A stretch of 64,000 nucleotides of DNA from Actinoallomurus iriomotensis (GCF_030269445.1 NZ_BSTJ01000004.1:558001-622000); one strand, 5' to 3'. Positions 25,832 through 35,061 are shown, counted from the first letter of the stretch. Numbers and translations are program-made. The notes: generated by a model from the sequence alone, not told the origin.

Positions 25832-26979
25832 CGGCACTCTCCACCCTCGTCGGAGACGTCGACGAATTCTTCTCCCGGCACCTCGGAAGGACGGCGCTCC
25901 ACCGGCCCGGCGCCGCGTCGGAGCTGCCGAACCTGATCTCGGTCGAGGACATCGACCGGGTCCTCACCGGCAGCGCGCTCCGGACGCCCGGCGTCCGGAT
26001 CGCCAAGGACGGGGCGGTCATCCCGGCGGACCGGTACGTGTCGAAGTCGACGCTCGGGTACGCGGACCTCGGCGACGTCGTCGACCCGGTCAAGGCCGTC
26101 CGGCTCTTCCGCGGCGGCGCGACCATCGTGCTGGGCACGGTCAACCTGCTGCTGCCGCACCTGCACGAGCTCTGCAAGGACATCGAGACCGACCTCGGGC
26201 ATCCGGTGGACGCGAACGTCTACGCGGCGCCGCCGCACGCGCGGGCCTTCGAGGTCCACTGCGACGCCCAGGACATCATCATCGTCCAGATCCACGGCGG
26301 TAAGCGGTGGGAGCTGTTCGACGCGATCGTGCCGAATCCCGGCGGCGGAAAGGTCCTCACCGACCTGGGCGCCTCGTCGTCGCTGTACGAACTGCGGGAG
26401 GGCGACGTCCTCTACGTGCCCCGCGGCATGCCTCACCTGGTGCGCACGGCCGACTCGTCGTCGATCCACCTCACGATCAGCATCAACACCATGACCTGGG
26501 CCGACCTGCTCCGCGGCATGACGCAGGAGATCCTCCGGTCCGACGCCTTCGCCGGCGCGCTCCCCCTGGGGCGCGACGTCGCCGAACGGGTCGCGCCGAT
26601 GGTCGGGAAGTACGCGGGCCTGCTCTCGGCGGCGCTGATCGACCGCGCCGCCCCGGACTCCGTTCACCGGATCATCTACGGCCGGACCGCCTTCGCCGAC
26701 GGGCTCGGCACCGGCCTCTTCCGGCAGGCGCTGCTCAACGAACCGATCGCCCTGTCGGATCCGATCTCCCTGCGCCCCGGGACCTGGCCGGTGTTCACCG
26801 GCGACGGACGGCTGACGACCGGGACCGGCGAACTCCGCCTGCCCCGGGAGATCGCCGAGACGTGCCGCCGCCTGCACGACGGGCCACTGAAGGTGGGCGA
26901 GCTCTCCCCCACGCCGGAAGAGGCACTCAAGATCGCGGACACGCTCGTCAAGCTGGGCCTCTGCACGACGGGGATCTAG
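25828..26979 (+). CDS. JmjC/cupin-fold Fe(II)/2-oxoglutarate oxygenase, candidate tailoring hydroxylase
   Basis: A 383-residue protein of the cupin_4/ribosomal-oxygenase-like JmjC type. The metal triad is visible: HCD in FEVHCDAQD (about 131-133) and the distal His in YVPRGMPHLVRT. The double-stranded beta helix lies at about 95-230 and a winged-helix-like C-terminus at about 330-383, as in bacterial RoxA/YcfD proteins. GTG 25828 overlaps the LanT stop and has AAGGAG eight bases upstream. It probably hydroxylates a residue of the lanthipeptide, a role held by unrelated oxygenases in other clusters. Its stop shares the CTAG tetranucleotide with the convergent kinase gene. Confidence 0.82.
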   Translation: MTALSTLVGDVDEFFSRHLGRTALHRPGAASELPNLISVEDIDRVLTGSALRTPGVRIAKDGAVIPADRYVSKSTLGYADLGDVVDPVKAVRLFRGGATIVLGTVNLLLPHLHELCKDIETDLGHPVDANVYAAPPHARAFEVHCDAQDIIIVQIHGGKRWELFDAIVPNPGGGKVLTDLGASSSLYELREGDVLYVPRGMPHLVRTADSSSIHLTISINTMTWADLLRGMTQEILRSDAFAGALPLGRDVAERVAPMVGKYAGLLSAALIDRAAPDSVHRIIYGRTAFADGLGTGLFRQALLNEPIALSDPISLRPGTWPVFTGDGRLTTGTGELRLPREIAETCRRLHDGPLKVGELSPTPEEALKIADTLVKLGLCTTGI

Positions 26980-27896
26980 AACACCATCGCGAGCAGATCG
27001 GCGAACAGTTCCTGCTCATCGACCTCCAGGCCGCGGTTGGTGAACCAGCCGGCCATGTTGTGACAGTCGCGCATCAGGAAGTCCATCCCCTTGGGGTTGC
27101 CGACGATGTCGACCACCTGCGGGAGGTCGATCATCACGATGCGCTCCCCCTGGGCGAGGACGTTGTACGGCGACAGGTCGCCGTGCGCCAGCCCGGCGCG
27201 GGCCAGCTCACGCATCCCGTCGCGGAGCTGCTCGAAGTACCGGCCGAGCAGTTCCTTCGTCGGCCGGACCTGGGCGAGCCGTGGCGCGGCACCGCCCTCG
27301 CCGTCGTCGATGAACTCCATCAGCAGCTCGGTGCCGTCCACCTGCACGGGGTACGGCACCGGAACGCCGGCCTTCCAGAGCCGGTTGAGGGCATCCCATT
27401 CGGCGTACGCCCACTGACCGGCCGCGACACTGCGCCCGTGCGCGGTCTTCTTCGCCATCGCCCGGCTGTCCCGGCTGTTGCGGGTACGGCGGCCTTCGGC
27501 GTACGCCGTACTGCGGTGGAAGGACCGGTGTTCCTCCGTGCGGTACCGCTTCGCGGCCAGCAGCGAGGACTTCGCCGGGCTGTCGCCGATGGCTTCGACG
27601 GCCCGTTCGAGCAGGAAGACGTCCGCTTCCTTACCGGTTTTGAGGATGCCGAGCTCGGTATCGATCGCGGCCTGTTCCGTCACGACCCACGAGGGGCGTG
27701 GTTCCGGGCCGCGACAGCCGCGCTCGACGTCCGGCCAGGTGGTCCACCGCTGATCCGGCCCCAGCTCCTCGTCGATCGAGTGGAACTCGAAGACGTACGC
27801 GTCGGCCGGATCTGGTTCGCCTTCACCGCTGGTGGAGTCGGCCCAGCGGGAGTCGAGGTCGGAGGAGGTATCGATGAGTTCGTACTCGGAAGACAA
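26976..27896 (-). CDS. RIO-family serine protein kinase
   Basis: A RIO-type kinase of about 306 residues. It has a glycine-poor nucleotide loop, KTGKEADVFL, a lysine in LAAKRYR, the catalytic loop HGDLSPYNVL and the metal motif IDLPQ, all diagnostic of RIO rather than classical Hanks kinases. An acidic N-terminal extension of about 75 residues precedes the kinase. I prefer TTG 27896, with GGAG eight bases upstream; an ATG at 27938 lacks a ribosome site. It phosphorylates unknown protein targets. It is convergent with the oxygenase and probably not part of the lanthipeptide pathway. Confidence 0.85.
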   Translation of the reverse strand: MSSEYELIDTSSDLDSRWADSTSGEGEPDPADAYVFEFHSIDEELGPDQRWTTWPDVERGCRGPEPRPSWVVTEQAAIDTELGILKTGKEADVFLLERAVEAIGDSPAKSSLLAAKRYRTEEHRSFHRSTAYAEGRRTRNSRDSRAMAKKTAHGRSVAAGQWAYAEWDALNRLWKAGVPVPYPVQVDGTELLMEFIDDGEGGAAPRLAQVRPTKELLGRYFEQLRDGMRELARAGLAHGDLSPYNVLAQGERIVMIDLPQVVDIVGNPKGMDFLMRDCHNMAGWFTNRGLEVDEQELFADLLAMVF

Positions 27897-28046
27897 CGGG
27901 AGTGCTCCTGAACGGTGAGGTGGGACTGACGCGGACATGCCGCAGCACAGTGATGGCCATTCGTCAGCCCTCCTTAGGTCCAGGCAGCGCTCGCCGCCGC
28001 TCGATCATCCGAGGATGCCCGCCGTACCAGGAACCTCGCAACGTAT

Positions 28047-29897
28047 TTACCGCAGTCGCCCTGAGCCGCGAGTCCTGGGCCGGTTGCGCCGACTCGCGGA
28101 GTCAACCAGATCCGCCGCGCCGTTTCGCGCCTGGTCCAGCAGTTCCAGCAGGGCGATCCGGAATGAGCGGCCCCACACAGGAGCGCCCGGGTCCCGGCGT
28201 AAGGACACGAGGAGGACGGCGTCGTCCAGCGATGGACCGGGCGAAGGCTCGCACCGCTCGATGGCCGCCCGCGCGATCGTGGTGACGTACTCGATCGCCG
28301 GGTCGCCTGCGACGGGCCCCGGGATCGTCTCCAGGTCGCGGCCCGCCGATCCTGGTCGGGCGAGGTGCGCGGCGGAGATATAGGCCGCCGCGGCTGTGGT
28401 CAGCGCCGCCCTGTGCGTCGCGCCGATCCTCCGGTACAGATCGCCGGCGTTCCGCAATTCTCCGTAGGCCTTCGGCCAGTGCTCGGCGTACGCGAGGACC
28501 ATCCCCGTGGCATAGGCGACGTCGGCTCGGGTGTTCCGCTGGGCCTTGCGGAGGGTCTCCAGGTGCTCGCGGGGATAACGCGGGACGACCTGCTCGTCCA
28601 CCAGGTCCAGGGCGCGTGTGGCGAGGTCCGCCCAGACCAGGGCGGCTGCCCCGGACAGCGGTCGCCGGAGCCCGGAGTCCCTGACGAGATAGTCCTGTCC
28701 GGTGATCATCTCGCCGCGGGCCGATCGCACGGCGAAACTCGCGTAGGTGCGCACCAGCAGGTGATCAGGCTTGCCCGGACGTCTCAGAAAGGCGTCGTAC
28801 TGCCAGGGACGAAGCTGGTAGGTCCACTTCTCGAGGGGCCAACCGGCCGTCCTCGCGGCCCATGCGGCGTTCGCGTGGTCGGGTCGAGGCCTTCGCCGTC
28901 CCGCCGCGGCCGCCGCGGCCTCCGCCGTCACGAGCAGCGTCGCGGCGACGATCCGTCCGTGCCCCGGTTGGAAGGCCACTCCCAAGGCGAAGGGAAAGAC
29001 GGCCGCGGCGAGTGGCAGCCTGACGAGCAGCGCCCCCGCCTGCCACCATCCGCGACCGTGGACATAGCCCAGGTGGGCGAGTGCGGCGATCACGGCGAGG
29101 ATCAGGCCGCCGGCCACGCCCGGCAACGAGAGCGACCACAGATGTGCCAGCCACCCACCGAACGGACTCGCGGCGACCGCCGCGGCGACCAGGACGGACG
29201 CGGTCAGGGCTCCCGTCTGGATGTGCCGGAAGGTTCGTGGCAGCGGAGCCGCGGACCAGAGGGTGCCGGCGAGTTGCCCGGTGACCATCACCGCTGCCGT
29301 CCACCGCAGGATCTGGTCGGTGACGGTGGCGCCGGGCATGGGCAAGGCCGCGACGGCTACGACGGGGAGCGCCGCGACGGCCGCCAGGACGGCCTGCCAG
29401 AACCGGTCCAGCAGTGTGGGTGGGGCGAGGTCGGCCGTCTGCCGGGAGAGAGCCCGCATCTGCTGGACGCCGGTCCTCCAGAAGTCCGGATCGGTGTGGA
29501 CCACTCGAATCAGGTACGCGGCGGCGGCGGGAAGGACGAAACCGGTGAAGAGCCGGTCGTCGGGCGTCACGAGTCCGAAGACGACAGCGGCGCCGAGCAC
29601 GGCCTCAGCCCCTTTGGCCAGACCCAGCGCCAGTCCGACGACGATCAGCGCTCCGACTCCGACCAGCTCCGCGGCGACATCGAGCGGCCAGTGCGACAGC
29701 CACATCAGCGGCGCCCACACGACGACCGAGAGCGCCGCGGACAGTTCGAGCTGCAGTAGCGGAGGCATCGCCGAGAAAAGGTCGAGAAGGGTGTTCTCCT
29801 CCCGTGCGCTCCGGAACGCGATGCGCCGCCGGAGCACCACGCACTCGACACAGGTCGCCACCACGAGGAGCTTGAGGACGAGGGGAATCGTGGACAT
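28047..29897 (-). CDS. Large multi-spanning membrane protein with cytoplasmic helical C-terminus
   Basis: A 616-residue protein with about ten membrane helices in the first 390 residues, followed by a helical soluble domain (about 400-600, including KAQRNTRADVAYATGMVLAYAEHW, TPR-like). No transporter motif is evident. I chose ATG 29897, with AGGGG upstream; the long upstream frame is not coding-like. It is divergent from the TPR-CHAT gene with only 112 bases between starts, so the two may share control. A membrane partner of the CHAT protein is possible but unproven. Confidence 0.65.
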   Translation of the reverse strand: MSTIPLVLKLLVVATCVECVVLRRRIAFRSAREENTLLDLFSAMPPLLQLELSAALSVVVWAPLMWLSHWPLDVAAELVGVGALIVVGLALGLAKGAEAVLGAAVVFGLVTPDDRLFTGFVLPAAAAYLIRVVHTDPDFWRTGVQQMRALSRQTADLAPPTLLDRFWQAVLAAVAALPVVAVAALPMPGATVTDQILRWTAAVMVTGQLAGTLWSAAPLPRTFRHIQTGALTASVLVAAAVAASPFGGWLAHLWSLSLPGVAGGLILAVIAALAHLGYVHGRGWWQAGALLVRLPLAAAVFPFALGVAFQPGHGRIVAATLLVTAEAAAAAAGRRRPRPDHANAAWAARTAGWPLEKWTYQLRPWQYDAFLRRPGKPDHLLVRTYASFAVRSARGEMITGQDYLVRDSGLRRPLSGAAALVWADLATRALDLVDEQVVPRYPREHLETLRKAQRNTRADVAYATGMVLAYAEHWPKAYGELRNAGDLYRRIGATHRAALTTAAAAYISAAHLARPGSAGRDLETIPGPVAGDPAIEYVTTIARAAIERCEPSPGPSLDDAVLLVSLRRDPGAPVWGRSFRIALLELLDQARNGAADLVDSASRRNRPRTRGSGRLR

Positions 29898-30009
29898 CAG
29901 GCCGCCCCTGTCGAAGACGCCTGCCGCGGACACGTACGCCCGTCGTACCGCAAAGACCGCCACCGGGCAAGGAGTGTTCTCACCGACCCCGGCCTGGCAT
30001 GATGACTCA

Positions 30010-33000
30010 GTGGCCACCCCCGGAGGCCGCCTCGGGATGGCGGCCCGGTTCATCCGCCTGAGCGCCTGCGGAGTCGCGGTCACGCCCTTGGTCATCGCCG
30101 TCGTCGCGCAGCTCCGAGAACCGAGCCCGACCAGGTTGGCCTTACTGCTCCTGGCCGTGTGCGTGCTCGTATCGGCGACTGTCCGGTACCGGATCACAGC
30201 CGTCGTCACCCGAAGAACGCGCACCCGCATCCTCTTACTGGAGGTTCTGGGCGGTCTCCTCGCCCTCCTGTTCGCGGTGCCGGTGGCCGGGCCGCTGGCA
30301 GATCTCTGGGACGGCCATCCGACGCTGGTCGGTGACGCGTGGTGGCTGGCGCCCGCGCTGATTCTTCTCCCTCCGGTGATCGCGAGCTCTGTCCTGCGTC
30401 GGATCCCCGTCCTGAACCTCGTCCCTCTTCTGTCCATGGTCTTCCTCGACAAGGGGATCTTCTTCCTCGCCGCCGCGGAGTACAGCGGCGGCCACGGCCT
30501 CGTGCGGTTCGCCTGCTGGCTGGTCCCCAGCGAGATGGCCCTGATGCTGTACCTGACCTTCGTGAATCGCGGCCCCGAATGGGAGTACCGGCGTCAGGAC
30601 GCGGTCGGCTTCATCGGCGCCTCCGACGACGAGCGTGACCACATCGTCGAGGCGTGGTTGGCGGACTCGGTGGTCCGCCGCGTCGCCCGTCACCGAGCCC
30701 CGAACCTGGCGTTCATCGGCACCCTGTGCTCCCAGGCGGAATCGGCGGTCATGGGCGGCCAGACCGGAACCCCCGACCTCGTCATCGGCCCGGACGACTG
30801 GCTCGACCACGCCGTCGGCTTGGTCGCCCGTGCGCGTCTCCTCATCTCGGACGCAGGCGACGAGCCCACGCGGCGCGCCGTGGACCTGGCCCTGGCCCTC
30901 TGCGCGAACACCCGATCCGGTGCGTTCCAGTACGCGAACCGCCTCGACGAGGGATTCGCCGCCCGCCAGGAGGCGCTGCGGATCTGGCGCGAGTACGGCT
31001 TGAACGACTTGTGGGCCATGAAGGCCTCCGATTACGCCGCCGCGGCCCGTCAGCAGAAGGAGTCCATCGTCGCGGCGTCTCCCGAGGAGATACTCGCAGG
31101 TCTCCTGCCACTGCTGGACAGGCGACTCAGCCCGGCGATGCGCCAGTGGGTGCTGCTGGCGGCGGCGGTCTGCCATTCTTCGCTGAACGAGCACGACGTC
31201 GCGAACGAGCTTTACGCCCGATATCGCCAGATCCGCCCCTCCGTCTTGAATCTTCTGTGGCGTTTGAACCGCGATCGACGCGTGGCCGGGTTCGCCCCGA
31301 TGAACCGGGTGACGTACCGCGTGGTCGACGCCTCCAAGACGGCCATCGCGATGTCCGCGATCGGGCTGTGGCCGATGGAGGAGATCGACGATGAGGCCGC
31401 CGGGCTCGGCCCCATGATCACGACTCTCGGCTGGAAGCACGAGGAGTCGCAGGCCCTGGTGGAAGAGGGGAAGCGCCTGTGGTTCCTCGGCCGGTTCCGC
31501 GCCGCGGCAGCGGCCCTTGAGCAGGCATCCGCGGTCCTCGAACGCGACCGGCAGCTGACGCACGCCTATACGGTCTCCCTTCAGCTGGGCATGGCGCAGC
31601 GGGCGGTCGACCCGGTCGGCGCGGTGCGGAACCTGGGCCGTGCGCTGTCGCTCAGGGAAGAGGCTCGCGTCCTGGCCCTCGACGCGGATCTCCGGATGCG
31701 GATCGGAGGTGCCACCGAACCGCTCTATGAGCGGCTGCTGTCCTTGCTGGCCTCGGCGGAGCGGCGGCCGGACCCGGCATGGCCGGACCTGCCCGCCGCC
31801 GTCGCGTTCGAGCTCGCCGAGCGGGCCCGCTCGCGCGCCATGCTGGAGTTGCTCGCCGGGAACCTGCCCGAGCTGGATGCCGCCCCCTACCATGACCTGG
31901 TCGGACGCGAGCGGCGACTCCTCGCCGAAGCACGGCGGTCCTCGGTCGGAGCGGTGTCCGAGGAGGCACTGGCGGAGGTACGGGAGGCGAGGTCCCGGCT
32001 GGAGGACCTCTGGCGCGAGATGGCCGAGGTCGGCGCGGACGGCGCCGAGTACGCGCAGCTCCGCCGCGCCGACGCGATCACCTATGAAGAGGTGCGGGGA
32101 ATGCTGCCCGCGGACGTCCTGCTCGCCGAGTACTTCGTGGGCGAGGACAGCACGCTGCTCTTCCTCGCCCGCGCCGACCTGCTCCAGCCCCGTCTCGAGG
32201 AGATCCCGCTGGGACGGAGCCAGATCCGTACCCTGATCGAGGACGTCTTCGGCCACGCCCAGCCCGCCCGGACGCTGCGGTCCCGCGAACCCGCCGACTG
32301 GGTGGAACCGCTCAGCCAGCTCATCGAGCCGATCCGGCGGATGAGCGAACCGCGCGACCTCGTGTGGATCGTCCCGCACGACCTTCTGCACCTGGTGCCC
32401 ATGCACGCCTTACACGTCGACGGAGGCCCGCTCGCCGACCGCAACGCCGTCTGCTACGCGCCGAGCGCAGCCGTCATGCGGCACTGCCGGGCGAAGGCAC
32501 GGCCAGGTAGCCGTCGAGTCCTCCTGTACGCCGACACCCGCGCGGACCTGCCGCTGGTACATGCGAGGGAGCAGGCGACCTCGATCGCACGGCTGTTCGC
32601 CGCCGACGCGGTCCTGCGCAGCGGAGCGGACGCCACGATCGACGCATTGGAGGGTGACCTCGGTTCCGGTGGCCCGGCGCGCGTCCTCCACTTCGCCTGC
32701 CACGGCCGGTTCGACCCGGAGCACCCGCTCAGGTCGGCGATCCTCATGGCGCCCGGCGCCGATGGCGACGGCGTGCTGACCGCCGAACGCATCATGGCGA
32801 TGCCCCTGCCCGCCGGCCTGATCACGCTGAGCGCCTGCGAGAGCGGCGTCAGCGGACGGCGCCTGGGCGACGAGCTCATCGGCCTGGCCCGATCGCTCAT
32901 CTACGCCGGTGCGGCGAGCGTCCTCGTCTCCCTGTGGGCGGTCGACGACCTGTCGACGAGCCTGCTGATGCGAGGCTTCTACTCCGGTCTCGTCGAAGGG

Positions 33001-33378
33001 CGGAGCCGAGCCGAGGCGCTGAGCCTGGCACAGCGGCGGCTTCGCGCGACCTCCCTCGCCGATGTCATCGACTACTGTTCCGAGGCCGTGGCGACCGCCC
33101 ACGACACGATGCCGTCCGGCGTCCGGCTCCTACTGGAGCGGAACATCGCCGACGCCCGCTACCGGGCCGGCGACTACGTCGCGGCGTGCGCCGACTACGA
33201 GCGCCTGGCCGACGCGGTTCCGCCCGGACTTTCCGAGCACCGGCGGTTGACGGCGGCCGTGGCCCGTAGCCGGGCGGCCTCCCGGTACCGGGAGGCCGGC
33301 TCCCCGGACTATCTGCTGACCCCGTACGCCCACCCCTACTACTGGGCGCCGTTCGTGCTGATCGGAGACTGGCGATGA
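30010..33378 (+). CDS. Membrane TPR-CHAT protein (caspase-like protease)
   Basis: A 1,122-residue protein. Six membrane helices (about 17-34, 41-58, 74-94, 110-130, 135-155 and 166-185) are followed by a long helical-repeat region (about 200-800) and a CHAT domain (about 830-1050). The catalytic His898 is in HFACHGRF and Cys943 in LSACESG, so the caspase-like dyad is complete. The start is GTG 30010, which fits a leaderless transcript (CATGAT at 29998-30003, six bases before GTG); ATG 30037 is the alternative. It overlaps the next gene by ATGA. TPR-CHAT proteins act as triggered proteases in bacterial defence; this one is unusual in being anchored in the membrane. Confidence 0.88.
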   Translation: MATPGGRLGMAARFIRLSACGVAVTPLVIAVVAQLREPSPTRLALLLLAVCVLVSATVRYRITAVVTRRTRTRILLLEVLGGLLALLFAVPVAGPLADLWDGHPTLVGDAWWLAPALILLPPVIASSVLRRIPVLNLVPLLSMVFLDKGIFFLAAAEYSGGHGLVRFACWLVPSEMALMLYLTFVNRGPEWEYRRQDAVGFIGASDDERDHIVEAWLADSVVRRVARHRAPNLAFIGTLCSQAESAVMGGQTGTPDLVIGPDDWLDHAVGLVARARLLISDAGDEPTRRAVDLALALCANTRSGAFQYANRLDEGFAARQEALRIWREYGLNDLWAMKASDYAAAARQQKESIVAASPEEILAGLLPLLDRRLSPAMRQWVLLAAAVCHSSLNEHDVANELYARYRQIRPSVLNLLWRLNRDRRVAGFAPMNRVTYRVVDASKTAIAMSAIGLWPMEEIDDEAAGLGPMITTLGWKHEESQALVEEGKRLWFLGRFRAAAAALEQASAVLERDRQLTHAYTVSLQLGMAQRAVDPVGAVRNLGRALSLREEARVLALDADLRMRIGGATEPLYERLLSLLASAERRPDPAWPDLPAAVAFELAERARSRAMLELLAGNLPELDAAPYHDLVGRERRLLAEARRSSVGAVSEEALAEVREARSRLEDLWREMAEVGADGAEYAQLRRADAITYEEVRGMLPADVLLAEYFVGEDSTLLFLARADLLQPRLEEIPLGRSQIRTLIEDVFGHAQPARTLRSREPADWVEPLSQLIEPIRRMSEPRDLVWIVPHDLLHLVPMHALHVDGGPLADRNAVCYAPSAAVMRHCRAKARPGSRRVLLYADTRADLPLVHAREQATSIARLFAADAVLRSGADATIDALEGDLGSGGPARVLHFACHGRFDPEHPLRSAILMAPGADGDGVLTAERIMAMPLPAGLITLSACESGVSGRRLGDELIGLARSLIYAGAASVLVSLWAVDDLSTSLLMRGFYSGLVEGRSRAEALSLAQRRLRATSLADVIDYCSEAVATAHDTMPSGVRLLLERNIADARYRAGDYVAACADYERLADAVPPGLSEHRRLTAAVARSRAASRYREAGSPDYLLTPYAHPYYWAPFVLIGDWR

Positions 33379-33965
33379 CGACGGGGAACCACGACGACAC
33401 CCTGCTGTCGCGAGCGACGGGCTCCTTCATGCTCCTGGAGGCGTCGTCGACGCCCGCGAGCGCGCTGGAGGTCCTCGGCTCCCGTGACTTCGGCATCGTC
33501 GTCACCGACGGAGATCCGGTCGCGGTCGTGACAGGGGCCGGCCTGCGGTCCGCGCTCGATGAAGGGATCTCCCCACTGTCCTCGGCGGCGCTCCCGCCGG
33601 CGGTCGTCGCCGACGAGGATCTGACCTTCACCGAGTTCGCCGACTCTCCCGGTGTCACCTTCCTCGAACTCGGTCCCCCGGCCATCGTGCTGACGGGCGG
33701 CGGAGCCGTCACCGCCGTGCTCCCGGTGAGCGAACTCTTCGCCTTTCTCGGCTCTGGTGCCTACGATCCCCCGCCCGACGAGATGGGCGTGCACGGAGCC
33801 AACGACGACGGCGGGCTGCACGGCCCCCCGCGCACGCCGTCGGCCCGGGTGCGATGCCGCGCTGACGGATGCCTGTTCGTCAACGACCTCGACTACTTCG
33901 ATCCCCGGCATCCTCCACCATGCACGAATCCCGGCCTGCCACCCCACCGGCTGCGGATGAGGTAG
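33375..33965 (+). CDS. CBS-like small protein with C-terminal Cys motif
   Basis: A 196-residue soluble protein coupled to the CHAT gene by ATGA. The first 130 residues carry two units of the form GIVVTDGDPVAVVTGAGL and AIVLTGGGAVTAVLPVSEL, resembling a degenerate pair of CBS domains, which bind adenosyl ligands in other proteins. The C-terminal 40 residues hold Cys residues in RCRADGCLF and PPPCTN that could bind zinc. I do not recognise a named family. It is a candidate ligand sensor, regulator or substrate of the CHAT protease. Confidence 0.6.
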   Translation: MTTGNHDDTLLSRATGSFMLLEASSTPASALEVLGSRDFGIVVTDGDPVAVVTGAGLRSALDEGISPLSSAALPPAVVADEDLTFTEFADSPGVTFLELGPPAIVLTGGGAVTAVLPVSELFAFLGSGAYDPPPDEMGVHGANDDGGLHGPPRTPSARVRCRADGCLFVNDLDYFDPRHPPPCTNPGLPPHRLRMR

Positions 33966-33969
33966 GGAC

Positions 33970-34986
33970 ATGCTCGGCCAGCTCGGCAAGGACACATTCG
34001 GCCTGCTCGATCGCAGGTTCGTCATGAACGCGTTCCTGCCCGCCCTGATCCTCGTCGGATCGATCGCGATCCTGGCGATGGTCTGGTGGAACGGGGCCGC
34101 GACCTCGAGCCGCACCTGGGACCGGCTCACCCCCACGGCCAAAGGCCTGGTCATCACGGGCGTCGTGCTGCTGGCCGGAGTGCTCGCCAACGTCGTCGCC
34201 GCCCACACCTCCACGCTGATCAGCTGGTACGAAGGCCACTGGAGGTCACCGATCGGCATCCGGGTCGCGAAGGCGGGCCGCCGCTGGCACCGTCGGAGAC
34301 TCGAGCGCCTCGACCCCGCCGATCCAGCCGACTACGAGCGCATCCACCACACCTATCCGCTGCCGAGCCGGCCCGATGACGTCCAGGCGACGCGACTGGG
34401 CAACATCCTGCGCAACGCCGAGCTCTACCCCTACGACCGGTACGGCATCGACGCGGCGATCGTCTGGCCGCGGCTCCACCCGCTCCTGCCGCCCGAGCTC
34501 ACCGCGCCTCTTTCGGCGGCCAAGGCCGATCTCGAGTTCCAGCTGGTCGTCTCGGCACTGTCGGCGGTCTTCTCCGTGATCGCAGGAGTCCTCGCCCTGG
34601 CAGCGGGCGAATCCCCAGGGGTCTTCCTGGCCTGCTACTGGGGCGGCGGCCTGCTGGCGTGGGCCGCCTACGTCGGCGCGCTCCGTTCCGCACGCCTGTA
34701 CGGGATGCGGGTCAAGGTCGCCTTCGACCTGTACCGCGGCGCACTCCTCGACCGGCTGGACCCGTCGGAGCCCGACCGCGGCGAGGAACGCTGGCGAAGG
34801 CTGGCACTGTGGTGGTACCGCGGCCTGCCGCCCGACGCCGACCTCCTCGACGAGGACCTCCCCGCCTCTCCGGCCGCCGGAACGACCACCGCCCGTCGCC
34901 GGCTGTGCCTCCCGGCCATCCCTTTGACGGGGTGGATCGCTCTCGCGGCACTCTGCACGGGCCTTCTGGCACTCACGATCCTCTGA
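33970..34986 (+). CDS. Five-TM membrane protein of the CHAT operon
   Basis: A 338-residue protein with helices at about 18-40, 60-80, 187-208, 215-237 and 315-337. The cytoplasmic loop (about 85-180) is basic and contains RLGNILRNAELYPYDRYGID, the most distinctive stretch. It begins four bases after the previous stop. No gasdermin-like beta architecture is seen, but a membrane protein next to a caspase-like protease suggests a cleavage-activated membrane effector or an anchor. I do not recognise a family. Confidence 0.62.
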   Translation: MLGQLGKDTFGLLDRRFVMNAFLPALILVGSIAILAMVWWNGAATSSRTWDRLTPTAKGLVITGVVLLAGVLANVVAAHTSTLISWYEGHWRSPIGIRVAKAGRRWHRRRLERLDPADPADYERIHHTYPLPSRPDDVQATRLGNILRNAELYPYDRYGIDAAIVWPRLHPLLPPELTAPLSAAKADLEFQLVVSALSAVFSVIAGVLALAAGESPGVFLACYWGGGLLAWAAYVGALRSARLYGMRVKVAFDLYRGALLDRLDPSEPDRGEERWRRLALWWYRGLPPDADLLDEDLPASPAAGTTTARRRLCLPAIPLTGWIALAALCTGLLALTIL

Positions 34987-35061
34987 CCTCGGGCGCGCAG
35001 CCGGTGGCGGCGAGTCGTGGGACGGCACCGACCTCGGCGGAGAAGTAGTCGAGCAGGCGGG

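Noticed and set aside
28365-29759. A 464-codon plus-strand frame opposite the membrane-protein gene
   Set aside because: The opposite strand encodes a protein with about ten clean membrane helices and a TPR-like tail, while this frame is rich in Arg, Gly and Gln and has no coherent fold.
29221-30009. N-terminal extension of the TPR-CHAT protein by 263 codons
   Set aside because: The extension overlaps the divergent membrane-protein gene, has Ser/Arg/Thr-rich composition and lies upstream of the likely promoter.
30010-33378. Part of a gRAMP/Craspase CRISPR system
   Set aside because: CHAT-TPR proteins occur there, but no gRAMP effector, array or cas gene is nearby, and this protein is membrane-anchored.
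33970-34986. Bacterial gasdermin beside the CHAT protease
   Set aside because: The protein is a five-helix membrane protein from the start; gasdermins are soluble, beta-rich proteins before cleavage.
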